IMG/VR virus record: IMGVR_UViG_3300047323_000157
Location: 1-39,913 of that record
DNA: 39,913 bases
Source of the DNA: a virus
Strand: one strand, 5' to 3'
In this document: piece by piece, positions 23,095 to 29,977 of the stretch
Position numbering within the stretch: position 1 is the stretch's first letter
Layout: every line of letters begins with the position of its first letter
The notes under the pieces: model-generated
Database searches by the model: none
Seen by the model: the letters and a program-made list of their open reading frames with translations, nothing else
What the model was told of the DNA's origin: nothing
Program-made: the position numbers and the translations under genes

Positions 23095-24503
23095 GATTGA
23101 CCGCCTGCGGTATGGGCTGATTGCAGGATGGTGCGCTCTACGTCGCGCACGAGCTTGCGCTCGACGTTGATGCCCCCCGTATGCGTCATTCCCCATTCGC
23201 GATGCTTCAGGAAGATGGCTTCAATCTGCTCATCCGTCAGCGGCTGCTCGACTGACGGTGCTGGCGCTTTCGGCGATGGGGCGGAACCGCATCGTGGACA
23301 GCGCGCGCCTATAACCGTACTCATTCCGATATAGCCACAGCCTTCGCAGTCGGTAGAGTCTGGGAGCGTCCCCTCTGCATTGGCGCGGTACAGATCGACT
23401 TCAAGCCGCAGCACTTGCGCGGCCTTCTTCACACGCTCGATAGCATTGATGCTGACGTCTTGATCCGGCGCGTCGTCGCCGAGGATCGTCGCGTAGACCT
23501 CTGCAAGCGTTTCAGTCATCCGCTTGGCGACGTATGCGTCCTCGCTCACTGCCGCTCCGGTAGTCAGAGCATCGACGGCTGGCTTCGGCGAGGGGGCGGC
23601 GGATTCCTCAATCGCGGTGCCAAGCCGCACGCACATTTCCTCGCTGAGCATCAAGAACTTGCCCTTGTGATTCACAACGATTTCAGCCTCGTTGGCGATG
23701 CATCGCCATTGCCACAGCGGATCGCGTTCCAGATCGGGGCGCGGAATCAAGCCCTCATCGTTGGGAGCCTTGTCGCATAGCGGATGGTGCGCGCCGTTCC
23801 AGTCTCCAAGACGGCGGCATTTGCAATCCTCACTCTCGCCCTTCCCCCCCTCTGTCGGCGCAATGGCGTCAGTCATGGGCGCTTCGGTAGTGGCGAGTGC
23901 GGCTCGGGCTTGCCAGCCGTCCCATGCATTACTAGTGAAGTCACTGTCGAATGTTGTGCCGAAGGGCGTCAGGTCCATACTTTTCGTATTCGCCCACGCC
24001 TCGAAAGCCGCGCGCTCATCACGCGCTCCAGCATCGACGGCTGGCGCTGACGGTGCTTGCGGGGCGGCGTAGAGCCGCATCCCTTTCGGCAAATCGTCCA
24101 AGTCTTCAATCACAGCCTCGATATGCTTGGTGCCGTCTGCGTCTTCGCACACTTCCGCGATCTGTAGATGCAGGTAGGGTTCGGCAAGCACTCTCAACGT
24201 TTCCTCGACAGCCATGTGAGCACACATCCACATATTTGTGCCGGGACAGGCGTGGGCTTCGGTTTCGCAGTAGTGCGCGATCTTTTCGATCTGCGTTTCC
24301 GTCAGAGTCAGCGCCACCGGCTCCGCAGCGGCGTCAGACGGATGGGCGGACAGAGCGGCGCGGTACTGCATCGGCTCCTTGCCGATAGCGCGGCGAAGCG
24401 ACTCGACCCTTTCCGGGTCACCGGTCCACGCTCGAATGAATTGCTCGCCGTTGCGCTCGGTGCCGTTGTTTTCGGCGAACCAAATGTAGATGTCGTTGCT
24501 CAT
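23091..24503 (-). CDS. Ea22-like mosaic accessory protein
   Basis: The 470-residue protein looks assembled from modules. The N-terminal part (MSNDIYIWFAENNGTERNGE) leads to a Cys/His-containing middle (CETEAHACPGTNMWMCAHMA). Then come the segment RDERAAFEAWANTKSMDLTP typical of Ea22-type phage proteins, a Cys/His segment (DCKCRRLGDWNGAHHPLCDK) and a CEGCGYIG ... CPRCGS zinc ribbon near residue 400. Such proteins in phage accessory regions vary by exchange of modules. The function is unknown. It is the longest gene of the accessory block between the terminase subunits. Confidence 0.6.
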   Translation of the reverse strand: MSNDIYIWFAENNGTERNGEQFIRAWTGDPERVESLRRAIGKEPMQYRAALSAHPSDAAAEPVALTLTETQIEKIAHYCETEAHACPGTNMWMCAHMAVEETLRVLAEPYLHLQIAEVCEDADGTKHIEAVIEDLDDLPKGMRLYAAPQAPSAPAVDAGARDERAAFEAWANTKSMDLTPFGTTFDSDFTSNAWDGWQARAALATTEAPMTDAIAPTEGGKGESEDCKCRRLGDWNGAHHPLCDKAPNDEGLIPRPDLERDPLWQWRCIANEAEIVVNHKGKFLMLSEEMCVRLGTAIEESAAPSPKPAVDALTTGAAVSEDAYVAKRMTETLAEVYATILGDDAPDQDVSINAIERVKKAAQVLRLEVDLYRANAEGTLPDSTDCEGCGYIGMSTVIGARCPRCGSAPSPKAPAPSVEQPLTDEQIEAIFLKHREWGMTHTGGINVERKLVRDVERTILQSAHTAGGQS

Positions 24504-24511
24504 ATTCGTTC

Positions 24512-24775
24512 TCAGTCCAGTCCCGTCTCGTCGGGTGCGTTGCGCACCATGCGAGCCATGTTTTCGAACGCCAGCGCGAGTTCTTCACGGCGATGCTTCG
24601 ACTTCGGCAGCCAGAACGTCACGGCGCTTCGGTCATCGTCCATTGGCGGGTGATGAAGGCGTTCGCTGCTGTGCAAGATCAATTGCACTGCGCTGTAGGT
24701 CAGGCCGGTGTTGCTGACTTTTTCAATCAGAACAACCTCGTCCGTCAGTTCTTGGCTATAAACGTTGATTCGCAT
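24512..24775 (-). CDS. Small hypothetical phage protein (87 aa)
   Basis: The 87-residue protein begins MRINVYSQELTDEVVLIEKV, with a beta-rich first half (LTYSAVQLILHSSERLH) and a helical C-terminus (REELALAFENMARMVRNA). It resembles small phage proteins of unknown function. It lies between the mosaic gene and a short structured region. The Shine-Dalgarno is weak (GAGAG). Confidence 0.6.
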   Translation of the reverse strand: MRINVYSQELTDEVVLIEKVSNTGLTYSAVQLILHSSERLHHPPMDDDRSAVTFWLPKSKHRREELALAFENMARMVRNAPDETGLD

Positions 24776-24797
24776 ATTCGCGCTCTCACTCGCCGGC

Positions 24798-24926
24798 CTA
24801 CGCCGACCTCATTGTTTCCGCGCCCCGCCTATCGGGGATGGCGCGGAGGGGGTTAGTCGATGCGGCTTTCGTCCTGCCACGCGTCGTTAGAGGGCGTGGC
24901 TCCCGAAGATTCTCACCTTCGCTCAT
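24798..24926 (-). CDS. Possible 42-aa gene over two strong hairpins
   Basis: The ATG at 24926 has GAGGT 7-8 bases upstream, overlapping the stop of the HTH gene. The frame encodes 42 residues rich in Arg, Pro and Thr (MSEGENLREPRPLTTRGRTK). The same DNA contains two tandem hairpins on the minus strand. One is GCCACGC/GCGTGGC (24876-24900); the other is a GC-rich CCGCGC/GCGCGG with an inner CCCG/CGGG stem (24818-24846). The segment may be a structured RNA, a leader peptide or a real small gene; the sequence cannot decide. Confidence 0.4.
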   Translation of the reverse strand: MSEGENLREPRPLTTRGRTKAASTNPLRAIPDRRGAETMRSA

Positions 24927-24931
24927 GCCGC

Positions 24932-25132
24932 TTACCTCTGCGTAATATCCTGAAGCACCGCAATACCGACTCGGTCGGCGACGGCACAAAGATAAGCTGC
25001 CGGTCCCGCCACAGCGTTCCGGCCAGCTTCCCAACTTTTGATCGTGGTAAGCGCGACTCCAAGGACGGTCGCAGCGTGAACCTGCGTCAGTCCGTGGCGT
25101 GCGCGCCATGCCTTGAATTTGGCTGCTGTCAT
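24932..25132 (-). CDS. Small XRE-type helix-turn-helix regulator
   Basis: The 66-residue protein consists of one Cro/CI-type HTH domain: FKAWRARHGLTQVHAATVLG followed by VALTTIKSWEAGRNAVAG. It starts at ATG 25132 in a TGATG junction with the upstream stop. It probably binds a phage or host operator, perhaps regulating the accessory block. It has no ligand or oligomerisation domain. Which operators it uses is unknown. Confidence 0.75.
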   Translation of the reverse strand: MTAAKFKAWRARHGLTQVHAATVLGVALTTIKSWEAGRNAVAGPAAYLCAVADRVGIAVLQDITQR

Positions 25133-25419
25133 CAGTGAGGCTCGCGGGCCTGCGCGTCGAGCTTCTCAAGATGCTCCCAACACATCGCCTCGATCGTCTT
25201 GTCGTCGAGCTTGTGCGGAATCTGCGTGTCACCGACCATCAGCGTCGCGTCCTCAACCTCGATGCTCTCGGGCTCGTCCGGTTCCATCTGGATGCCGTTC
25301 TCACGCGAGCCACGTTGCGCCGGAACGTAGTAGAAGCGCGTCTTCAGCACGCCTTCGAGCACGATGCCGACGTTGCTATCGAACTCAACCGGAAATTCTG
25401 CATTGATTGTGCTTGCCAT
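25132..25419 (-). CDS. Small hypothetical acidic phage protein
   Basis: The start is placed at the second of two adjacent ATG codons (25419; MASTINAEFPVEFDS), 5 bases after GAGG. The protein is 95 residues and acidic, with a beta-rich first part (VGIVLEGVLKTRFYYVPAQR) and a helical C-terminus (TIEAMCWEHLEKLDAQAREP). No domain was recognised. It is coupled to the HTH regulator, so the two may act together. Confidence 0.6.
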   Translation of the reverse strand: MASTINAEFPVEFDSNVGIVLEGVLKTRFYYVPAQRGSRENGIQMEPDEPESIEVEDATLMVGDTQIPHKLDDKTIEAMCWEHLEKLDAQAREPH

Positions 25420-25447
25420 CATTGCCTCATGCGAATGTTATGAAAAG

Positions 25448-26065
25448 TTAACGAACGGTCTTGCGAGACGCAGGCCGGCGCTTGATGATGCCCACCACTC
25501 GCTCACAGGTGGCGACGTCGAACCAACCGACGTGACACTCACCTACGGGGATACCCAACTCCCGGGCGAGCCATGCGTATGCTTCCTTGCGGTCCATTCC
25601 TCCTGATTGCCAAAGCGGGTTGAAGAGAGCCTTCGCCTTCTTGCGCGCGTCGCGTGTCGGTGCGTCGGCCAGCGTGCCAAGCGGAATAGCGGTGAACGGA
25701 TGCAGGCCCACGTAGCTCCCGCACGCGTCGTCCTTGCAGCGGTAGACGTACGGCCACTCGCCATACGGCATCCCATAGATGCGCTCATTGCCGACCAACT
25801 CGACGTCGCTCGAGCAATGCGGGCACGCCGTCGGTGCTGGCAGCGGATTCGTCACGCGCGCAGTTGCCGTGCGCGACGGGTTCCACGGCGTCTTTTCCTC
25901 GCGCGGGCGTGCTGCGTCTACCACCTCGCAGCGGGCACACCGGTCGCGACGTGGCGCGTTCTTGAACTGCTCGCGGCTCAGGCCGGCGCGTTGAAGGCGC
26001 GAAGATGATCCGTTACAGATAGGCGCGCTTCCGGCTCCGTCGCGGCCTAGGTGTTTCTTGTCCAT
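25448..26065 (-). CDS. DUF3268-type zinc-finger phage protein
   Basis: The 205-residue protein starts at ATG 26065, with AAGGA about 8 bases upstream, and overlaps the upstream gene by 53 bases. Residues about 80-165 match the zf-DUF3268 pattern: CPHCSSDVELVG, then EWPYVYRCKDDACGSYVGLH, PLGTLADAPTRDARKKAKAL and a YAWLARELGI segment near the end. The N-terminal part has further Cys residues (DRCARCEVVDAAR). Such phage proteins are thought to bind nucleic acid through the zinc ribbon, but their job is not known. Confidence 0.75.
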   Translation of the reverse strand: MDKKHLGRDGAGSAPICNGSSSRLQRAGLSREQFKNAPRRDRCARCEVVDAARPREEKTPWNPSRTATARVTNPLPAPTACPHCSSDVELVGNERIYGMPYGEWPYVYRCKDDACGSYVGLHPFTAIPLGTLADAPTRDARKKAKALFNPLWQSGGMDRKEAYAWLARELGIPVGECHVGWFDVATCERVVGIIKRRPASRKTVR

Positions 26066-26405
26066 TGCTGAGTCCTTTTGCTTTGCGGATAGCTGCGCGA
26101 GCCTTCTTGCGCAGTGCGTCAGATAGGGCCGTGTTGGCTTCTATCTCCACGGCGACAGCGAGTAGCTCCTTGGCGGCCGCCATGATGTTGGCGTTGGCAA
26201 TTACCTGCGGGTCGTCGCGCGAACAGCCGCGCGGGCCGTGGATGCTGGCAACGATCACGCCGTCGTCGCGGTACCGGGCTTGGTAGAACACCGCTTCGAG
26301 CGAATCCGGCGCGACCTTCACTTCCGGGTAGGTAATGACGAAGCCGTGTTCGGATACCCACTCCCCTGCAGTCGGCTCTACCGTTGACTTGGTGACGTCG
26401 AACAT
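26013..26405 (-). CDS. Hypothetical phage protein (130 aa)
   Basis: The start ATG 26405 forms a TGATG junction with the upstream stop and gives MFDVTKSTVEPTAGEWVSEH. Residues 1-75 look beta-rich; the rest is helical and ends in a basic tail (RPRRSRKRAYL). The middle contains ANANIMAAAKELLAVAVEIE, a helix common in phage proteins of unknown function. The basic C-terminus lies in the 53-base overlap with the DUF3268 gene. Confidence 0.6.
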   Translation of the reverse strand: MFDVTKSTVEPTAGEWVSEHGFVITYPEVKVAPDSLEAVFYQARYRDDGVIVASIHGPRGCSRDDPQVIANANIMAAAKELLAVAVEIEANTALSDALRKKARAAIRKAKGLSNGQETPRPRRSRKRAYL

Positions 26406-26599
26406 CAGGCGCCCTCCTTGGCGGGCTTCTGATTCGCCATGTCCGCGTGCAGCTTCGTCCACGCGTCGAGCACCACGCCTTCGGTGAACGTGCCTTCCAG
26501 TTCCATGCGCGTGCCGCGCGCCGTGCGGATCGAAAACACGATGCGGGTCTTGCCCGCTGCTGGCACTTCGCGGCCGATGCGCGCCTTGAAGTCACTCAT
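26405..26599 (-). CDS. Small hypothetical phage protein (64 aa)
   Basis: The start ATG 26599 overlaps the upstream stop (ATGA). The 64-residue protein begins MSDFKARIGREVPAAGKTRI and has alternating beta strands (VFSIRTARGTRMELEGTFTE) followed by a short helix. It may be a small beta-barrel nucleic-acid-binding protein, but no family is recognised. Confidence 0.6.
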   Translation of the reverse strand: MSDFKARIGREVPAAGKTRIVFSIRTARGTRMELEGTFTEGVVLDAWTKLHADMANQKPAKEGA

Positions 26600-26985
26600 T
26601 GCGCGGGCGCCTCTTCCGGTTGATCGTGCTTCGCTGCGTGGGCCTGCGCCTGCTCGGGCGTGGCGACGTCGAAACGCGGGTGGTGCTCGCCGTCTTCGGT
26701 GACTACTTCGAGGTTGTGAAGCTGGAAGAGCCCGCCGAGCATCCAATTGCACGGATTGCCGTCGGGCTCCTTGCGCGACGGCCCCGCATTCGTCCAGCGA
26801 CCGAAGCACGAGAAGCCGAGATACTTTTCGATGCTGTCGAAGTCGGCGCCCGCTCCAGCTGCGATCAGGTCGCGCGATGACTGCACGGTCGCGCAGCGCG
26901 GGCATACGAATGCGAAGTCGGCGTGAGTCTTGACGCCTTGTGCTTTGAGCGCGGCGCGGAACTCTTCGAGGGTCATGGTTTTCAT
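26596..26985 (-). CDS. VVA0879-family phage protein
   Basis: The 129-residue protein has the pattern TLEEFRAALKAQGV, FVCPRCATVQS, LGFSCFGRWTNAG and NWMLGGLFQLHNLEVV that defines the VVA0879 phage family. The CPRC and the later Cys residues may bind zinc. The function of the family is unknown. ATG 26985 was taken as the start; a second ATG lies three codons further. It heads a coupled gene pair with the 64-residue protein. Confidence 0.8.
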   Translation of the reverse strand: MKTMTLEEFRAALKAQGVKTHADFAFVCPRCATVQSSRDLIAAGAGADFDSIEKYLGFSCFGRWTNAGPSRKEPDGNPCNWMLGGLFQLHNLEVVTEDGEHHPRFDVATPEQAQAHAAKHDQPEEAPAQ

Positions 26986-27000
26986 GGTGGTGTCCAGTGG

Positions 27001-27150
27001 TTACGCCCGGCTCGCGCGGTTACTGCGGCGCTCTGCCCGGCGTTCGGTTTTCGTGTGCCACGCGATCATGCTCATGGCGATGGCGGTGATAAGCGCGCCG
27101 ACGAATACGGTGCTCGTCAGCGCGAAGACCAGCATTTCTTCGTGCGTCAT
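27001..27150 (-). CDS. Single-pass membrane protein (49 aa)
   Basis: The ATG at 27150 lies in a TGATG junction with the upstream gene's stop. The frame encodes MTHEEMLVFALTSTVFVGAL followed by ITAIAMSMIAW and a basic tail (HTKTERRAERRSNRASRA). This gives one transmembrane helix (about residues 7-31) with a positively charged end that probably faces the cytoplasm. Small phage membrane proteins of this type can be holin-like, exclusion or regulatory proteins; no further clue exists. Confidence 0.65.
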   Translation of the reverse strand: MTHEEMLVFALTSTVFVGALITAIAMSMIAWHTKTERRAERRSNRASRA

Positions 27151-27404
27151 CAGTGGTGCGGCAGGATTCCGATTGCGAACACCACGCCCGCGATGAACAC
27201 CATCGCGCCCTCCTTCGTGAAGCCCACGTCAGCGCACGACACGATGAACGTCGCCACTCGGTTCGCGGCGCGGCGCACGCGGCGCGCGATGCCCTGCTCG
27301 GCGTGGATCGGGCTCATGTCGATAAGGCTGACGTTGCGAAGATCGACGTTGCGAAGGGTTTCGTTCAGGCTCGCTGCGGCGTTGCTCTTGATGCTGCGCT
27401 TCAT
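27150..27404 (-). CDS. Small protein with C-terminal membrane helix (84 aa)
   Basis: The 84-residue protein starts at ATG 27404 after an excellent AAAGGAG with 6-base spacing. Residues 1-50 are polar and basic (LRNVDLRNVSLIDMSPIHAE). The end (EGAMVFIAGVVFAIGILPHH) is one hydrophobic helix. It is coupled to the 49-residue membrane protein, so the pair may act at the membrane together. The function is unknown. Confidence 0.65.
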   Translation of the reverse strand: MKRSIKSNAAASLNETLRNVDLRNVSLIDMSPIHAEQGIARRVRRAANRVATFIVSCADVGFTKEGAMVFIAGVVFAIGILPHH

Positions 27405-27420
27405 GATGGGCTCCTTTGGT

Positions 27421-27440
27421 GTGGTGCGGTATGGTGCGAT
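27421..27440 (+). repeat. Tandem decamer pair GTGGTGCGGT/ATGGTGCGAT
   Basis: In the gap between the 161-residue and 84-residue genes, two 10-mers sharing TGGTGCG are placed head-to-tail, here oriented on the plus strand. The spacing is exactly 10 bases, as at the other sites. The orientation differs from the pairs at 7708, 16681 and 21559. Confidence 0.7.
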
Positions 27441-27448
27441 AGATGGCT

Positions 27449-27934
27449 TTACGCCGCCTTGATGCTGTAGCGCACGGCGCGGTGCGCGGCGAAATCGGCG
27501 ACTTCCGACTTACCGGCGACGACGGCATCGGCGTTGAGCCACGCTGCCTTCGTGACTGCGTTCTGGCGCCACGCGAAGTTGGCGGCCTTGTTCGGGTCCG
27601 TGACGGCGTTGTCCATGATCCCGACGTATTCCACGCGCTGCGACGCGTCCGACAGCGTCACGGTGCGCTTGACCGCGAACACGCCTGCGAGCATCGGATG
27701 CGGCACGGCAACCCACGGCGTTGCCGTGTGGTCAGCGACAGCCGGCGCCAGCGATGCCTCGATGAAGTCGGCGCGCTCGATCAGGCGCGCGGCGCGTGCG
27801 CGCATGTCTGCGGCTTCCTGGCGTACGGCATGATCGTCTTGCGCTTCAACTGCGAAGAACAGTTCGCGCGCTGCCGACTTGATGCAGGCGAACAGTGCGC
27901 CATTCGTGCGGAGAAAAGACAGTTTCGGTTGCAT
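27449..27934 (-). CDS. Hypothetical phage protein (161 aa), first gene after a promoter
   Basis: The 161-residue protein starts at ATG 27934 and is helical at first (MRARAARLIERADFIEASLA) and beta-rich later (HPMLAGVFAVKRTVTLSDAS). No known domain was seen. It is the first gene downstream of the promoter-like sequence at 27980-28008, so it heads the operon running through the accessory block towards terL. Its spacing to that promoter leaves a leader of about 40 bases. Confidence 0.6.
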   Translation of the reverse strand: MQPKLSFLRTNGALFACIKSAARELFFAVEAQDDHAVRQEAADMRARAARLIERADFIEASLAPAVADHTATPWVAVPHPMLAGVFAVKRTVTLSDASQRVEYVGIMDNAVTDPNKAANFAWRQNAVTKAAWLNADAVVAGKSEVADFAAHRAVRYSIKAA

Positions 27935-27979
27935 GGTTTTGTCCTATGAATTTTGTTTGCGTTTTCTTACCACGGTGTT

Positions 27980-28008
27980 AGTGTATTACCAGTGGTTTTG
28001 AATTGCAA
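27980..28008 (-). promoter_or_regulatory. Sigma70-like promoter for the accessory/late operon
   Basis: On the minus strand, a -35 TTGCAA (28008-28003) and a -10 TACACT (27985-27980) are 17 bases apart, each matching consensus at 4 of 6 positions. It directly follows the terminator at 28020-28050 and precedes the 161-residue gene. The match is moderate, so an activator may be needed. Confidence 0.5.
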
Positions 28009-28019
28009 CCATGCAATGC

Positions 28020-28050
28020 AAAAAAAGAGACACGCGCTTTACGTGCCTCT
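28020..28050 (-). terminator. Intrinsic terminator after the small terminase gene
   Basis: On the minus strand a 9-bp stem AGAGGCACG/CGTGTCTCT (one G-T pair) with loop TAAAGCG is followed by seven T residues. This ends the operon containing the small terminase and separates it from the following operon. Confidence 0.85.
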
Positions 28051-28096
28051 TCGTGCGGTCCGCTTCCCAGGCCGGGTGGCCTGGATATCGCAACGG

Positions 28097-28666
28097 TTAT
28101 TGGTCGTCTCGCTCAGGCTGGCCGGCGCCGACGGGCTTGAATCCGCTGCCGCCGATCTGCTTCAGCAACTCCAGCAGCGGGTTCGATGCGTCGTGCTGCA
28201 GCTTGTCCTGATTCCAGCCCATCACGCGGCAGATAGAGTCGAGCGCGGCTTTCTTGTCGGCCCACTTCACCTTGGTCGTGTAGCCAACCTGCATGCGGTC
28301 CTCGCCGCTGCCCGCAAATTCCTCGAGCACTTCGAAGTGCGCCAGTGCAGCTGCGGTGCGATCGTCCAGTTCAGTGACGCGCTTGAGCGTCCCGTCCTCG
28401 CGGAAGAAGTTGCGCGGGTCCGCGAAAGCGAGCTTGGCGTACTCGTCGAGCACCGCATCGCGCGACAGTTCAAACTTCGCGGCCGCCTTGTCGCGGCGAG
28501 CCTTCAGCGCAGCCTGAATGTGCGGCAGAGTCAGCAACTTGGACGCCATCGGTCCCGCCGAACGCGCAGAGTATCCCGCGCGAATTGCCGCCTGTTTCCC
28601 GTTGAAGTCCTCCATGTATTCATCAACGAAGCGCTCTTGCTGCGCGTTACATTTCTGCTCTGCCAC
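28097..28666 (-). CDS. terS: Terminase small subunit
   Basis: The 189-residue protein begins with a GTG codon after a strong GAGGAG with 6-base spacing. The N-terminal segment CNAQQERFVDEYMEDFNGKQ followed by AAIRAGYSARSAGPMASKLL is the helix-turn-helix DNA-recognition part of Terminase_2-type small subunits. The centre (DEYAKLAFADPRNFFREDGT) and the charged C-terminus fit the family. It recognises the packaging site and hands DNA to the large subunit. It is separated from terL by more than 7 kb and a terminator. The gene is the last of the operon that starts above 31396. Confidence 0.85.
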   Translation of the reverse strand: MAEQKCNAQQERFVDEYMEDFNGKQAAIRAGYSARSAGPMASKLLTLPHIQAALKARRDKAAAKFELSRDAVLDEYAKLAFADPRNFFREDGTLKRVTELDDRTAAALAHFEVLEEFAGSGEDRMQVGYTTKVKWADKKAALDSICRVMGWNQDKLQHDASNPLLELLKQIGGSGFKPVGAGQPERDDQ

Positions 28667-28676
28667 GTCTAGCTCC

Positions 28677-28814
28677 TCAGTGCCCGCACGGCAATGCGCC
28701 GTCTTCGTTCTTGTGCGCGCCGCACGAAATGCACACGGTCGCGACGCTCTCTTCTTCCGGCTGCGCGAACGCCAGTGCGACGTCCCAATCGGTTACTACG
28801 TTCTCTTCGTTCAT
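28677..28814 (-). CDS. Small zinc-ribbon-like protein (45 aa)
   Basis: The ATG at 28814 overlaps the upstream stop (ATGA). The 45 residues begin MNEENVVTDWDVALAFAQPE and contain CISCGAHKNEDGALPCGH, with a CxxC pair and a later Cys and His that could bind one zinc. It ends 10 bases before the terS start, so it lies directly upstream of terS. The function is unknown; a nucleic-acid-binding or adaptor role is possible. Confidence 0.6.
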   Translation of the reverse strand: MNEENVVTDWDVALAFAQPEEESVATVCISCGAHKNEDGALPCGH

Positions 28815-29215
28815 GGTGCTCCCTGTACGGTGTAGCCTGCGCGCGCATAGACGTCCAGCGTGAACGGACTCATGTGCGGCGCGTATTTGATGATTTGATC
28901 GTCGACGTCGGCCAGCTGCGCGACGGGCATCGGCGGCGCCGCGCGCTCGCCCGGCTCGCCGACGGGCTTGAAGTTGTCGAGGAACGCGTCGAGCCCACGG
29001 CTATAGCCTGCGCCGACCAACAGCCATTTCTCCGTGCCGGGCCAGTAATCGACGCGGCCGCGATCCGTCTGCACGATCAGGTGCGTCCCGCCGTTCTTCA
29101 CGTCGAACACGAACCCCGCGTCGACCAGCGCTTTGTAGCCGGTCACGCGGTTCTCTGCGCGGCGCTCCTTGTCCGCTTCCTTCAGGTCGCGGTACATATC
29201 GACTACGTCACCCAT
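28811..29215 (-). CDS. Hypothetical phage protein (134 aa)
   Basis: The start ATG 29215 lies in a TAATG junction; a GTG two codons upstream is the other option. The protein begins MGDVVDMYRDLKEADKERRA, with a charged helix, then a small beta-rich domain (FDVKNGGTHLIVQTDRGRVD then YWPGTEKWLL). The C-terminus is helical and ends TLDVYARAGYTVQGAP. No named family is recognised. It belongs to the coupled row of small genes upstream of terS. Confidence 0.6.
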   Translation of the reverse strand: MGDVVDMYRDLKEADKERRAENRVTGYKALVDAGFVFDVKNGGTHLIVQTDRGRVDYWPGTEKWLLVGAGYSRGLDAFLDNFKPVGEPGERAAPPMPVAQLADVDDQIIKYAPHMSPFTLDVYARAGYTVQGAP

Positions 29216-29484
29216 TACCACTCACCCCCAAGGCCGTTGAGCTTCACCAGCACAGCGCGCGCGTGGATCGTGAACGACTCGCGGTATGTCAGGCGCGGTA
29301 TCGCTCCGATCAGATACAGCAGGTAGTGGCGCTGCGTCTCGCGCGTCCACGCGTCGAGCTGCGGGCCTTCTCCGGCAGGCTTCTTTGCGACGGGGCTCGG
29401 CGGGATATGGACGGGCGGAAGATCGACCGCGGCCGCTTCGGTCACTTCTGGCTCGTCGTCGAAGCAGAAGCCCATCTGGCTCAT
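29215..29484 (-). CDS. Hypothetical phage protein (89 aa)
   Basis: The start ATG 29484 overlaps the upstream stop (ATGA) and gives MSQMGFCFDDEPEVTEAAAV. The first half is acidic and Pro-rich; the second (TQRHYLLYLIGAIPRLTYRE) is a helical segment with aromatic residues. No family is recognised. It is coupled on both sides. Confidence 0.6.
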   Translation of the reverse strand: MSQMGFCFDDEPEVTEAAAVDLPPVHIPPSPVAKKPAGEGPQLDAWTRETQRHYLLYLIGAIPRLTYRESFTIHARAVLVKLNGLGGEW

Positions 29485-29729
29485 GACGGTTGCTCCACGC
29501 CGCGCCAGCAGTCGCCATACTCCGGATGCATCAGCGCCAGCATGCCCGGCTTGCAGTTCTCGTTCGGCACACTCTTGCCATAGCGCCAGTGCTCGCCGTC
29601 CCACTCAAGCATGCGAATAACGCGCTTCGGCTTCGGCTTACGCTTGCCGACGATCTCGCTGCGCTCGCACTCGTACTCGCCGGCATGCTTGGGCGGCATG
29701 GATGCGGGATACCACGGCGTGCGCTTCAT
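29481..29729 (-). CDS. Small hypothetical phage protein (82 aa)
   Basis: The start is ATG 29729 in an ATGA overlap (MKRTPWYPASMPPKHAGEYE). It has many Trp, Pro and Lys residues, with a central basic region (VGKRKPKPKRVIRMLEWDGE) and a WRYGKS segment. The layout recalls small phage proteins in which an aromatic-rich domain is built around a conserved W-DG-HW pattern. The function is unknown. Confidence 0.6.
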   Translation of the reverse strand: MKRTPWYPASMPPKHAGEYECERSEIVGKRKPKPKRVIRMLEWDGEHWRYGKSVPNENCKPGMLALMHPEYGDCWRGVEQPS

Positions 29730-29977
29730 GCCGTCCTCCAAACGCGGATGCCGCCCTCAACGACGCGCGCGACCAGCTTTACCTTCTTGCGGCTCGCATG
29801 CGACCACGATGCCGCACGAACGCGGCTGTACAGCGTTTCGATATCGGTTCCCTCGGTCAGCGGAACCAGGAACGACTCGTCGACTTTCAAATCCGCGAAC
29901 GGATAGATAGACTTGCGGCCTGCCCCGCCTTTGATTTCCGGCGTAAGCGGAATGCCCTGTTCGATTGTGTAGCTCAA
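29726..29977 (-). CDS. DUF7303-like small phage protein, TTG start
   Basis: The start is placed at TTG 29977, which overlaps the upstream stop as TTGA and has AAGGAGG 4-5 bases before it. No better ATG or GTG lies nearby. The 83 residues include YTIEQGIPLTPEIKG, then YPFADLKVDESFLVPL and a C-terminal VARVVEGGIRVWRTA. This pattern (KYPFxxMxVGDSFxVP ... GxRVWR) resembles DUF7303. The function is unknown. Confidence 0.7.
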   Translation of the reverse strand: MSYTIEQGIPLTPEIKGGAGRKSIYPFADLKVDESFLVPLTEGTDIETLYSRVRAASWSHASRKKVKLVARVVEGGIRVWRTA

